A DNA stretch of 64,000 nt from Acanthococcus lagerstroemiae. Lineage: Eukaryota; Arthropoda; Insecta; Hemiptera; Eriococcidae. This document shows positions 40,833 to 50,468 of the stretch, piece by piece. The position numbers were made by a program, and so were the translations under genes. The stretch lies in the NCBI GenBank assembly GCA_031841125.1, contig CM063111.1, positions 38,142,955-38,206,954 on the forward strand, in the 5' to 3' direction. Below the pieces are notes generated by a model that saw nothing but the letters and a program-made list of their open reading frames with translations, searched no databases and was not told the origin of the DNA. The first letter of the stretch is position 1, and each line of letters begins with the position of its first letter.

Positions 40833-42095
40833 TTATTCAGTTCTCTTGAATTTGGTATTAAAATGTGATACTTGATTCAATTTTAGGACGAAATTCCTTT
40901 TAACCGTATGTTGGCAAACATGCAACATTATCTTTAAAATGTTCAACGCGGCGTGATATGGCGGCTGCTGTGCAAGGACAGCAGGATTCCCGAAGCTAGG
41001 CGTGCTACCGATGACCACTTGGCTTACAGTGTGGGAAAGTACGGCTGGCACCGCCATTTGGAGATGTTGATGAATCACGTTTAGCGCGTAGGCGCCGTAC
41101 GCTACTACAATGTATGGCGATTCGCTTGCGGCACGAACAGCGTAAGTTGAGTCCCCTAGGTGGGCGTACCAGCCCAACATGCCTACAGGTCCCCGTAGCA
41201 CGACGTCGCTGCTAAAAGTGCAGATGGGGGATGGGGCGCTGACACCCCACTCGAGTGGACGCACTGAGCACCAGCGGTTCACTGCGAGTGGGTTGCCCCA
41301 AGTGTAAGGCCACGGGCCGGCGTGGAACAGGCCGCCGTGATGCGGGTCCATAACGCCAGCAGGCAGACTGTGCGGCAAGCTGCCCCAATGGCGGCGGGCT
41401 AGGTAATCAAGTGGCCGGGTCATCCCAACACAATCCGACACTAACTTATAAACATTGAGTATAAAGACGGGCAATGTAGCTTCGGTAGCGGTAGGGTTCG
41501 ACAGTAGTGGACTCTGCAGAAGTCTCTCGATTACCCACTCATTCAGCTGGTCAGGAAATGCTGCCCCCTGGAGGTTGGCAGCACTAAGCTGGAAACTAGA
41601 ACATTGAGTGGTACTCATCGTCGACAATATGGCGTTGGAAGCTATCGCAGTAAGCGCTAATCGACGCGAGGCGGTATCCTGCAGGGCTGCGAGGTCTGCT
41701 GCTAGGTGGGCGGATGGCGCAAAATCCAACTTGCAAATAAGCCGAACAATGACATTCAAATCGTGGGGGCGTTGGCAATCTATACGTCCGTAGCATTCAT
41801 GGTACGGTGTGACCAGACAGAGTCGTACTGGTGGTTGAGGATCCGGATCGCGAGCGTCAGCTGGCGGGTGAAGCGCGTACTGCACGAAGCGGGTCCCTAT
41901 CACATCCGAAGCATAGAAATAGCCCCGCACCATGTCGTCGTACTCTCCGCGGTGAGCAGCAAACCGCTGCATAAAGGCGCGGAGTGCTTCCGGATCGGGT
42001 CGCACCGCAGGTGGCGGGTTTGGCAAGGCTGCTTGCGCGACGAAAACCAGGGTTACGGGAATAGCTGGCCAGTCTATGGTCTGGAATGGCAGCAT
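40833..42095 (-). CDS. GC-rich intact 420-codon ORF, virus-like in style, inside a BEL/Pao-derived element
   Basis: One uninterrupted frame in AT-rich surroundings, with GC-rich third positions and many Ala/Pro/Arg residues (LPNPPPAVRPDPEALRAF, LHPPADARDPDPQPPVRL). It begins within a few bases of an LTR-like repeat (42100-42277). About 389 codons lie inside the element; the last 25 or so read through the 18-bp terminal repeat (40909-40926) into flanking DNA, so the natural C-terminus is missing. There is no signal peptide and no catalytic motif I recognise. The mix of short hydrophobic strands with Pro/Trp/Gly turns (GPWPYTWGNPLAVNRW) is reminiscent of an RNA-virus coat protein, but that is impression only. 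Plus-strand frames at 41608-42101 are shadows. The composition suggests recent acquisition from a source unlike this genome. Confidence 0.65.
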   Translation of the reverse strand: MLPFQTIDWPAIPVTLVFVAQAALPNPPPAVRPDPEALRAFMQRFAAHRGEYDDMVRGYFYASDVIGTRFVQYALHPPADARDPDPQPPVRLCLVTPYHECYGRIDCQRPHDLNVIVRLICKLDFAPSAHLAADLAALQDTASRRLALTAIASNAILSTMSTTQCSSFQLSAANLQGAAFPDQLNEWVIERLLQSPLLSNPTATEATLPVFILNVYKLVSDCVGMTRPLDYLARRHWGSLPHSLPAGVMDPHHGGLFHAGPWPYTWGNPLAVNRWCSVRPLEWGVSAPSPICTFSSDVVLRGPVGMLGWYAHLGDSTYAVRAASESPYIVVAYGAYALNVIHQHLQMAVPAVLSHTVSQVVIGSTPSFGNPAVLAQQPPYHAALNILKIMLHVCQHTVKRNFVLKLNQVSHFNTKFKRTE

Positions 42096-42099
42096 CGCT

Positions 42100-42277
42100 A
42101 AATAAATACGATTAAAGCGTATTTCTTTCTTTTTCTTCTTTTTAACCCACTAAACTCCTTCTACGAAGGCACAAAGTACTGACCAGCATGCTCGAGCACG
42201 TTATAATAAAAGAACGCGGTGGGGCCAACGGACGAGCAGCCTTTTTTGTTATCTATTTCGTTGCATGTTTGCCAACA
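42100..42277. repeat. LTR-like segment, inner copy
   Basis: 178 bp, from AAATAAATACG to GTTTGCCAACA. It matches 43475-43643 in the same orientation except for a 9-bp CTTTTTCTT-type insertion and few substitutions. On the minus strand it would begin TGTTGGC and includes a TATTATAA box; on the plus strand it includes AATAAA. Confidence 0.75.
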
Positions 42278-42817
42278 TTCTCCCTTTTTTTTTGTTTGAA
42301 ACTAAGTTTCAAATGAAAATAATAAGTGAGACAGGTAAATGAACGAAAATCTATCGGAAATCTTCGTTGCATAAAATTAATGGGAGTGAACACAGAGTAT
42401 AATCAATTCATAATCACCTCTGGAAAGTACATGTGACGTAAAATAAATTTCGCTCATAGGCATTTATGAGGATTCCTGTCTAAAAATGTAAACAATACTT
42501 CGCGTAGCTGAAAGGAGGAAATGCCTTATCCTCAAGTACGTACAAGTGTGTGTGGTAGGCCTACCAATAAATTCTCGTCACATGAAAAACTTCAGCTTGA
42601 CAATTCGAAATAAATTTTTTTTTCTTTAAATCATTCTTCCCAACTGGGTGATACAAATAGTACAACGTTAGTTGCATGACCGAGTCAAGGTCAAAATTAT
42701 CTTGACAATAAACATAATAAACAGTCTTCTAAAATTAGTCTTTGAGAGTAAATAAAATTAATTGCTATTTTCCTCTTCTGGAACTTTGGCCGCTGGCCCA
42801 CCTAGGTCCTGTAACAG

Positions 42818-43138
42818 GTGAAAATAAGCGAGAAACAAATTCAAAAAGTGGCAAAGGGTTCAGCGGACTTACCAAATCTTCTGGAAGCGTTGGTCCAGAG
42901 AGTACTTAAACACACTTCAGCAGCGCCACAAGTGGCACGATCGAACATTTCAGTTGTAATTAATTCAATTGTCTTAATAAAGGAAGACAATTTAGCCCCG
43001 ACACATTGGGCAATCGGTAGAATTGTAGAGGTACATCCTGGTTCTGATGGCAATGTTAGAGTTGTTAGTATTAAGACGTCGAGAGGTGTCATAAAAAGGC
43101 CATGTGCAAAGATTGTGCTTCTACCTACCAATAGTTAA
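42818..43138 (+). pseudogene. BEL/Pao integrase C-terminal domain (DUF5641-like) fragment
   Basis: In one plus-strand frame: VLIKEDNLAPTHWAIGRI, VEVHPGSDGNVRVVSIKTS and the C-terminal KRPCAKIVLLP, the conserved end of BEL/Pao polyproteins. Immediately upstream the neighbouring frame reads WKRWSREYLNTLQQRHKW, the preceding conserved helix, so a frameshift separates them. It is not functional. Confidence 0.8.
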
Positions 43139-43439
43139 TTTGCGCCTCGATTTCTGTCAGAAGAGTCGCGAACTCCTCAAAGTTAAATGTCCTGTCAAGT
43201 AGAACAGCTCTTAAATGTTTTTTCACAGATTTAACTCCCGATTCCCATAGCCCACCAAAGTGAGGCCCATGAGGAGGGATAAAATGCCAATGGATACCTT
43301 TTGATTGACACGAGTTGGTAATTGCCCTTTCATTTTCCTCTATAAAGGAATAAAGTTTCTTAAGTTCTGAGTCAGCTCCTTGGAAAGTAGAGGCGTTGTC
43401 AGAATTCTCGCCCATTAACCCCTGAGTCCTCAGATCCAA
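43125..43439 (-). pseudogene. BEL/Pao integrase core fragment, opposite orientation to its neighbour
   Basis: A minus-strand frame with SDNASTFQGADSELKKLY (integrase D region), GIHWHFIPPHGPHFGGLW with the E of WESGVKS, and TFNFEEFATLLTEIEAQIN. This is the standard BEL/Pao integrase order. It breaks off exactly where the plus-strand fragment 42818-43138 begins, so an inversion joins the two pieces tail to tail. Confidence 0.85.
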
Positions 43440-43474
43440 ATGACTTAGGTGCTCTGAATCCCGGACAGGCCCCC

Positions 43475-43643
43475 AAATAAATACGATTAAAGCGTATTTC
43501 TTTCTTTTTAACCCACTAAACTCCTTCTACGAAGGCACAAAGTACTGACCAGCATGCTCGAGCACGTTATAATAAAAGAACGCGGTGGGGCCAACGGACG
43601 AGCAGCCTTTTTTGTTATCTATTTCGTTGCATGTTTGCCAACA
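43475..43643. repeat. LTR-like segment, terminal copy
   Basis: 169-bp partner of 42100-42277. It ends the element at the CCGTA TSD. Confidence 0.75.
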
Positions 43644-43842
43644 CCGTACTCTAATTGCATCATCTGAAATAAAAGATCTCAATTCAATTGTGTGCAAGCA
43701 GTTGCATACTTGTTGTAATGACGGAGTCTCAGGAATGACTATCAATAACTTCAGTATCCGTTTCTGGGTCCAACGTAGGCCATTGAATATTTGACTAATC
43801 GTGAAGTGTTGGTTGGCTGTTGACCTACCAAGCTGATCTGCC

Positions 43843-44226
43843 CTATCTTATGAATGATATACCCGTCTCAGACGCTGGGCTGCGCTCGGCACGACCTATT
43901 ACTTCGAGTAGGTTGTGACATGCCGTATTGACGTCTCGTCCAACCGACCAACCCTTTTTCGGAAGCACGCTACAAGGCCTCTTACACGATTCCACTACGC
44001 AGGGAATGTTTTTCGGGAGACATGAGCTGGAGCTTACCTTTTCAATACATTTGTTTGCTCCTGTTATCTGAGCCATATTTACGTTATTTCTGCTCCGCTT
44101 TCTCGGCCTCTCATCGATTTGCCTCTGACCTTTTCGTCGCGAGTTCATTAAAATAATTTTGATGCTGTAATAGATAACGAATACAACCACTCTGCTTAAC
44201 ATCGGTGACATAGTCTTCTTTTGCAT
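43843..44226 (-). CDS. Unrecognised 127-codon minus-strand frame, doubtful
   Basis: It contains a basic cluster (RPRKRSR) and several Cys (SSSCLPKNIPCVVESCKRPC), but no identifiable domain and no splice or promoter support. It lies just outside the BEL/Pao composite and is moderately GC-rich. Confidence 0.2.
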   Translation of the reverse strand: MQKKTMSPMLSRVVVFVIYYSIKIILMNSRRKGQRQIDERPRKRSRNNVNMAQITGANKCIEKVSSSSCLPKNIPCVVESCKRPCSVLPKKGWSVGRDVNTACHNLLEVIGRAERSPASETGISFIR

Positions 44227-44477
44227 TACGATGCTGTCACTAGATTTTCTTATTCATTCATTCACTTCAATTAGCTCACGATCACACGACAGAAAAGCGT
44301 TATATTTAGGGCAGTCGAATAATGGATTATCCTCGCTACTCGCTGACGATCGGCAACGCATGAAACTTGGAAAGCTACAGACTCCAATAGCGTAGCTCAA
44401 TCGCTGATTACTGTGGCAACAAGACGCTTTCATTGGTAGCAAATACTAATGTGTCCAGGGCCGTATTTACATATAGG

Positions 44478-45644
44478 CAGTGTATTGCAGCCAGCCGAAA
44501 GCTGAAAGCCAAAAGCCAAATTCAGCCGAATTTTTACTGATAAGAGAAAAGCTGAAAGCCAGCTTTATTCGTACCTTCACAAGCCATAAGCCGAAAGAAG
44601 CCAAATTTTTCCAGCTTTCTTTTGGCTTCTCAAAAACCAGTGTTTGGAACCGATTCAATTTTTCGTTTTGATCGGTTTCGGGCTTTGTAGCTTCCATTTA
44701 GGTTGGTTTTGGTTCGGAACTTCCATTTAATTTCTCAATAGGTTTCAGTTTTGGTCATAAGACCGATTTAAAATACTGAAATGATCTTATTTCGGTCTTT
44801 CATTGCTGAGCCAGTTTTGGTTATGGTCTTCACTTCACATAATGAATCGGTTTCAGTCGGGCTCAAAAGATCTTTCTCAAACAAAATAAAAATCTCATCA
44901 TTTCTATAGTCAAATCAGCCATAATTGGAAACCAACCATATAAGATATGAACTGTAGCATCGACTTACTTAGGAATGGGCATTGGCAGGTTGAATTATTC
45001 TGTAGATCAGTTCAAATATCTAACTCTTTTACTAGGTCGGCAACAAAGAAGAACAGATAACAGAAAACCGCATTGACCAAAGACCGATTGGGACCTTTTC
45101 ATTTAATTGGTTTAACGGTCTTGACGCAGATATGCGAGCAGTCGGTTTTGGTTTCAGTTAAACCTACATTTCACACATTTGGTTTGTGTTTTGGTTAATG
45201 ACCAGTTGAGTTTAATGTTTTAGGTCTTAATTTGGTCTTTTGCACATTAAAGGGTTTTGGTTTCGGTCTCATGAAACTGTTGAATTTGAATGGGTTCCGG
45301 ATTCGGTTTTGGTTCCAGTTCCAAACATTGTCAAAAACCTATAAATTCGTGACTCGTGAGCTCTCATCAATTTTCCATGTGTGTGATATTTTTGAGAACT
45401 GCAGTTTCCTTAGACCTAAGCCCTCAGCTCAGGTGTCAGTTGACGGCAAATTTCAGCAGTGTATTGCAGTCAGTCGAAATCTGAAAGCCAAAAGCCGAAT
45501 TCAGCCAAATTTTTACTAATAAGAGAAAAGCCGAAAGCCGGCCGAATTTTTTTTTTAAAGCCGAAAGCAGAAAGCCAAATGTATTTTTCAAGGTCAAATC
45601 TTGAGCCGAACGCCGAAGCTAAAATGTTGAGCTGCAATACACTG
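44478..45644. mobile_element. hAT-type element with CAGTGTATTGCAG ends, perfect 8-bp TSD (copy 1)
   Basis: 1167 bp flanked by catatagg on both sides (44470-44477, 45645-45652). It starts CAGTGTATTGCAGCC and ends CTGCAATACACTG. Subterminal regions are packed with AAGCCGAAAGC-type words; the middle is T/G-rich with repeated CGGTTT(C/T)GGT words. An inner 188-bp unit (45457-45644) has its own complete ends, so the right part may be a MITE fused into a longer element. The inverted copy is at 51055-52189. No transposase. Confidence 0.85.
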
Positions 45645-45652
45645 CATATAGG

Positions 45653-46100
45653 TGACCGGCTTGGAAGAAACCAGGCTTATGGCTAAAAAATCGATTTTGG
45701 GGTTTCGATGGTTTCTGGGCCTTCAGCCTTTCCTCTTTCACATGCCGTTTGTAGAATTGAACAATATTCACGAAAAAGGGTTTGTAGAGCACGTTGAATG
45801 CAACGGAGTTAGATGCCAAATCGGTGAAAGTGCTCATTAACAGTTCATACATTGGCTAAGTGTCTACACCAGCTCTATCTCCATCATCTGACGTTGTTAA
45901 ATAATAATAAGCTGCTGCTAAGAATGAACAGAATGTAATTAGCCCTCAAAAATATTATACAAAATAAATCCACGAAAAACGGTATAAGTTACGCAACAAA
46001 ATCAGGAATGTCGTTCACAGACGACCGCGTCTCCCTCGACGTCCTCTACGACTACAAACTACCGCGTTCTCCAGTACCTCGAGAGCTGTAACCTCTTCCT
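45653..46100. other. No gene supported
   Basis: Short frames on both strands without motifs. The segment near 46010-46130 is richer in C/G and continues into the ORF described next. Confidence 0.35.
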
Positions 46101-46446
46101 CGTCCTCAGTTTCCTAGGGTTAAGAGTTGTCTTCGAGGTTCCTTTATAAATTTGTCGGCATTATCCGGGTTGGCGCACAATGGACGCAGTTCTTTAAAAA
46201 GATACCACCATCTCTTGAGGGATAAGCCGGGTGGTGAAACCCAGTAGGCTGCGCATCACTGCCGGAAGTAGGCTGGATTTTTGTAATCTTGATCAGTTCC
46301 ACAGCCGAGTCCGCAAATTCGCGACAGTGAACATCTGCGGTAGTGGTGACGAATTCAAAATGATGGTACTTCCTTATTCGTGGCAGCAATATTGTCAGTG
46401 ATGTCCGAGGTCTTGTGTTTAAGTTGAAGGTGGATTCTGAAAGCAA
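46101..46446 (-). pseudogene. Unrecognised GC-rich ORF fragment with an RG-rich continuation
   Basis: A 100-codon minus-strand frame (46446-46144) and, by changing frame near 46150, a continuation reading ...FIKEPRRQLL and then GRGRGYSSRG before stops near 46030. An RG-rich tail suggests an RNA-binding protein remnant. The frame is shifted and stops interrupt it. Origin unknown; it is another GC-rich minus-strand island in this block. Confidence 0.3.
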
Positions 46447-47011
46447 TGACGTAAATTCCCTTTGAAATAAAGAAGTAGAAAAAAAATGTTGAAAAAAGAA
46501 ATATGTTACAAGCTCATAATGTATTTACTGTCTACGTATTAATTTTATTAATATATGCTATGATCATAATCAATTTCCAATTTAAAAAGTGATGAAATAC
46601 TTTTATCAATGTAATACAATTAATTTTCATTTGTTAAATCTTAGAATAATAATGTACCGCCGTATTATTCTAATTTTGGTTTGTTAGTAATGTAATAGAA
46701 ATATTTTATTTTTATTTTCTATAGCATAATTGGAGTTGTTCTGCAATGGAGAATACGAACTTAACAAGATTCTTTTGTTTAGTTATAAACAATTGGTACT
46801 CGCCCAACGATACGCTGTTAATGTTGTTACATACTGAATAAATAAATAAATTTATGTAATGTATCAGGGCAACATTTGTATTTTTCATCTCATAATAAAT
46901 TGATGCATCTTCATGTCTCTCATGTTATTATTTCATGTAAACGTTTCCCTCTCTGTATTTACTCGTATCAAGGAAATCATGATAGTGTTAGCCGAAGTTA
47001 TTAGGTTATTC
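46447..47011. other. AT-rich, no gene seen
   Basis: Very AT-rich with an ATAAATAAATAAATTTA stretch near 46840. No coding signal. Confidence 0.4.
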
Positions 47012-47382
47012 AATGGGCTTATTTGTCGTGACGTCAACACCGTGAGTTACTGTTAACAAGAATACCCGTCGTTTGACCAACGAACGTATTGACTCCCATA
47101 AGAAAAACACGGAGCAAAGATCATTATGTAAATACTTCATAATGAGAAATAATTAAGAAATCAACGGTATATATTTTTAATCCAGAAGGTTTCTAGTATT
47201 CGATAATAAACTTCTGGTTTCTAATAAATTTCTTATTCTCAGGTAGTAACATAATGATCTTTGCTCTTTGAGATTTTCTTGTAGGAGTCAATACGTTCGT
47301 TGGTTAAACGACGGGTTTTACTGACAGTGACCAAGAACAGTAATAAGTATACTATGTGACGTCACGGGTAAATAAGCTCATT
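47012..47382. mobile_element. Long-armed foldback MITE with CRE-containing ends (copy 3)
   Basis: The left arm begins ATGGGCTTATTTGTCGTGAC and the right arm returns ...GTGACGTCACGGGTAAATAA. The interior matches 6797-7159. TGACGTCA is present in both ends. Confidence 0.75.
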
Positions 47383-47418
47383 TCACGCTGTTGACTGTTA
47401 GCTTGGGTTACTAGCGTA

Positions 47419-47909
47419 TAGTGGTCTCAAGTGTATCGATACTATCGATAAAATATCGATATAAAAATTATCGAAAATATCGATAGGTTTTCTAATGTAT
47501 CGATATTTTTGATAATATTGTTATCAGTTTGCTTTAGAAGAAAGAAACGAGAAACGAAAGGGACGCGAGCACGCGGCACGAGGGAAAAATGAAAAATACT
47601 GTGGTTTTCATTGTTTGTTCTTGTATCCTATCCTAGAAACCATGTACGCGCCAAGGCGTTTTTAACACTATCAGGTTTCCAGTTTCTATGATGAGAATAA
47701 CGCGTCTGATGTTGTTACAAAAAAACGGGCTATCAATTTATATAATAGAAGATTAGGCGAACTTAGATTCACAATTTTTAGCTTCATAACTCATTTTTAA
47801 AAATTGTACAGCCTTTTAAAAAATATCAATAATTATCGATATTATCGATATTTAAAAAAAAATATCGATAAATATCGATATGAAAAATGACCTTTATTTG
47901 TGACCACTA
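47419..47909. mobile_element. hAT-type MITE carrying nine TATCGATA octamers, perfect 8-bp TSD
   Basis: The ends are TAGTGGTC and GACCACTA, flanked by ctagcgta on both sides (47411-47418, 47910-47917). Five TATCGATA palindromes lie in the left 100 bp and four in the right 80 bp, with none in the middle. TATCGATA is the DRE site of insect DREF and overlaps BEAF-32 sites. No coding capacity. Confidence 0.85.
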
Positions 47910-47917
47910 CTAGCGTA

Positions 47918-48495
47918 TTTACGGGAAATGTAAGTATGCAGTTTCATATACAAACATAAATCTGGCGATAAACGATGCAGAATGTAAAGCAGGGAAAATC
48001 TTTCCTCTTTCATTCCGAACGTGAAGTTGGATCCATGGGGATAAACGAGAAACTTCAAGTGAAAAGGTCCAGTTTAGTTTTGAGCGAAAGAACTTTTTCT
48101 CCCCAAAAAGGAGGCTCGAATCTACCACTAATTCTGGAATCTTGAAAGGTACCAAATACAATGTCGAAATAGGTTTGTCTATAATCGCTAATTTCGGATG
48201 TCGCATCAGATTTTTGATCAGGTCCTGACTTGGTCTCAAAAATTCAATTGAACCCAAAATAGGAAAAATCGATTTGACATGAAAATTTGAAAAAGTATCG
48301 AAGTAGGGTTTCCTTGGGTCGCGTTTACTATTATCGGATTAGAGTTTTGATCCGATCCTGATGTGGGCCCAGAAATTCAAATTTTGGACCAAAAAAGAGC
48401 AAGATTAAATTGGCATGAAAATTTAACCAAGTTTCGAAATTGAGTTTTATTTTATTCACTGATTCGTTAATCTGACTTCCTTTTAGACCACAAAT
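47918..48495. other. No gene supported
   Basis: Minus-strand frames at 47919-48257 and 48331-48558 share a repeated peptide-like pattern (F..PSQDLIKNLMR and FLGPHQDRIKTLIR), reflecting two diverged direct repeats about 160 bp apart (around GATCAGGTCCTGA and GATCCGATCCTGA). A repeat, not a gene. Confidence 0.35.
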
Positions 48496-48737
48496 GGACG
48501 CTGTTAAGCGTAACAGAACCAACCGACATTTGTTGACAAAATGAGTTATTAGTATCATTGGAAAGAGCGTAAAAAGTAGAATTTTCCAAAATTAGGCCTC
48601 CGATTCAAAAATCTGAAAAAAAAAACTTATCAGTTAACTCTATGTCATGTACTTTCTACATGACTCTTGAACTTCAAATCACGTGTTCTCAAAAAATAGA
48701 TTTTGTTGGTTGGTTCTGTTACGCTTAACAACGTCTC
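48496..48737. mobile_element. Foldback MITE, GGACGC family (copy 2)
   Basis: It begins GGACGCTGTTAAGCGTAACAG and ends CTGTTACGCTTAACAACGTC. The interior (ACTTTTTACGCTCTTTCC on one strand, CACGTGTTCTCAAAAAA) matches the copies at 1595 and 50469. Confidence 0.65.
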
Positions 48738-49136
48738 TATCATATCGGCAAAATTAACTTGGATTGAAAAATTGAACAGCGTAGCAAATTTGAACCCCTC
48801 CATCATCCGCAAGCTCCCCCCTTAAGTGAGTAAAATTTATTTTCAACTAAAATTAAATAAAAAATGATAGAAAAATTATTATTATTATTATTATTATTTA
48901 TATTTATTTATTTTTGTTAAAAATTTGAGATGGTAGGTACTTCACCATTTAAGATGAAATTTGAATTTTTGGAGTTGAATTTGCATCGAATGAAAAATGT
49001 GATGCAGCAGAGGAAACCCCTCCATAAGTCTGAAAACAAAATTTTTCAGGAGAGATAAATTATCAGTAAACCATCATTTAAGGATCCATGTAAAAATAGA
49101 TCTGTAAATCCGTTTTGTATGGCTGAAAAATGGCTC
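48738..49136. other. AT-rich, (ATT)n stretch, no gene
   Basis: An (ATT)n microsatellite at 48877-48900 with TTTA repeats after it. No coding signal. Confidence 0.45.
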
Positions 49137-49270
49137 ATCTGTGAGTACACATTTTTGAATCGGGGGCCCAATTTTAAAAATTTCTACTTTTTACGCTCTT
49201 TCCAACAATACTAATAACTCATTTTGTTTACAAATAATGCTGGTTAATTCCCTCTTGCTGAACAGCGTCC
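49137..49270. mobile_element. Truncated GGACGC-family MITE (copy 3)
   Basis: Only the right half is present (GAATCGGGGGCCCAATTTT...CTGAACAGCGTCC). Confidence 0.55.
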
Positions 49271-49276
49271 ATATGA

Positions 49277-49461
49277 AGACGGGGAAGGACAGCTGCCATT
49301 TTTCTTCCAGTATGTTCTGTGAAACGAGAACAACTACTGGTCACGTAGTGTTTACCCTTAAGTGCGCTTACCTGTGTTTACCACACGTCAGCCGATTTTC
49401 TTTTATGGACCAAACTGGAAAGAAAATGGCGATTGTCTTTACCCGTACAAAATACATATAA
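49277..49461. mobile_element. Short hairpin MITE (GGACAGCTGCCATTTT family), copy 2
   Basis: The arms GGACAGCTGCCATTTTTCTT and CCAAACTGGAAAGAAAATGG are inverse in part, and match 13136-13306. Confidence 0.5.
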
Positions 49462-50468
49462 GTCTTATTGCATTAACGCACAAGGGATATCAAAATTCTC
49501 ATCAAATTTCGTATCAAGGTTGTGATTTTCAGCAGTTACTATGTTAAACTTGTATTAGTTCTACATATAGTGATACACTAATAATTAATGTGGCAACATT
49601 AATTTACATATATTGCAGCAATCGCGAATTATTTTCATTTTGATTCGATCAGTGATGTAATTCTCAATATCGAATTGCTGTTCAAAAATCGACTCGATCA
49701 TCAGTATTGGGGTCATTGTTCAGAAATGTTGATATTTCAGGTACCTATGTTTTTTCATGGAGGGAAGAGGAGATAGGTATTCGAACTTTTTTGATGGAGT
49801 CGTTAAGAGGCATTCTGTATAACATATTGGTAAGATTGGATCGACAGTGAGGGAATTCTGTATTTTGGCATAGCAATCAAATGATGAATGCCATGCCGAA
49901 GGACACATGAAAAAGTCCATGCTGAAAGACAACAGCAAACAAAAAGTTTTCTGCCGTCAATTAGTAGAATCCAAAAAAAAAATTATATGGATAGTTGGTA
50001 AAGGCATACTACCCCATTAATTAGACGTAATTATTTTTGGATGATGAACGTCTATCGTTGCATAAAGATGACCATGCCGAAGGACACATTTTTTTACTCC
50101 TAATTTTTAGGCAATAATTTGCGAATGCACGAGTCTTGTCACACACACACAAAAAAAACGAAAAAAAAAACGGGATTTGATGTACGGACAATATACAGTT
50201 TGACCATTAATTGCGACGAAAAAATATTGAAACTCCTGTATTGTGACTGGTTGAAAAAGAGTCATGCCGATGGACACAAAATCGAGGGACAATTTTCAAA
50301 GCTGGCCATACTGTCTCCCATCTGTGAAGATACGATTTCAGTGTTACCTTGTGATTCCTTCATCCATTAAAAGCTAGAGGGAAAATACTCGAGGGTTTCC
50401 AATGATTTGAGATGTAAAACAACCAAAGAGAAGTCTCGAATTTCTAAAAAAAAAAAATCAACTCTACT
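49462..50468. other. AT-rich region with three dispersed ATGCCGAAGGACAC words
   Basis: CATGCCGAAGGACACAT occurs at about 49890 and 50066 and CATGCCGATGGACACA at about 50261, roughly 180-190 bp apart, in the same orientation. This suggests a degenerate long-period tandem or an element with internal repeats. No gene. Confidence 0.4.

Larger units (their letters stand above)
40909..43643. mobile_element. Composite BEL/Pao-derived element with 18-bp perfect inverted ends and 5-bp TSD
   Basis: The left end is TGTTGGCAAACATGCAAC (40909-40926) and the right end GTTGCATGTTTGCCAACA (43626-43643); both are flanked by CCGTA (40904-40908 and 43644-43648). A 5-bp TSD with TG...CA ends fits BEL/Pao. Inside are two direct copies of an LTR-like segment (42100-42277 and 43475-43643), the GC-rich ORF (40833-42095), and two BEL/Pao integrase pieces in opposite orientation. 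The element has therefore been rearranged, yet it was inserted as one unit after rearrangement, since the TSD brackets everything. Confidence 0.75.

Noticed and set aside
40945..42095. Bacterial or vector contamination as the source of the GC-rich ORF
   Set aside because: It lies inside an element with matched inverted ends and a TSD, and is continuous with LTR-like sequence present twice, so it is part of the chromosome.
41608..42101. Plus-strand ORFs opposite the 420-codon ORF
   Set aside because: They arise because the GC-rich ORF has few A/T-rich codons, so stops are rare on the other strand too; they are shorter and have no motif.
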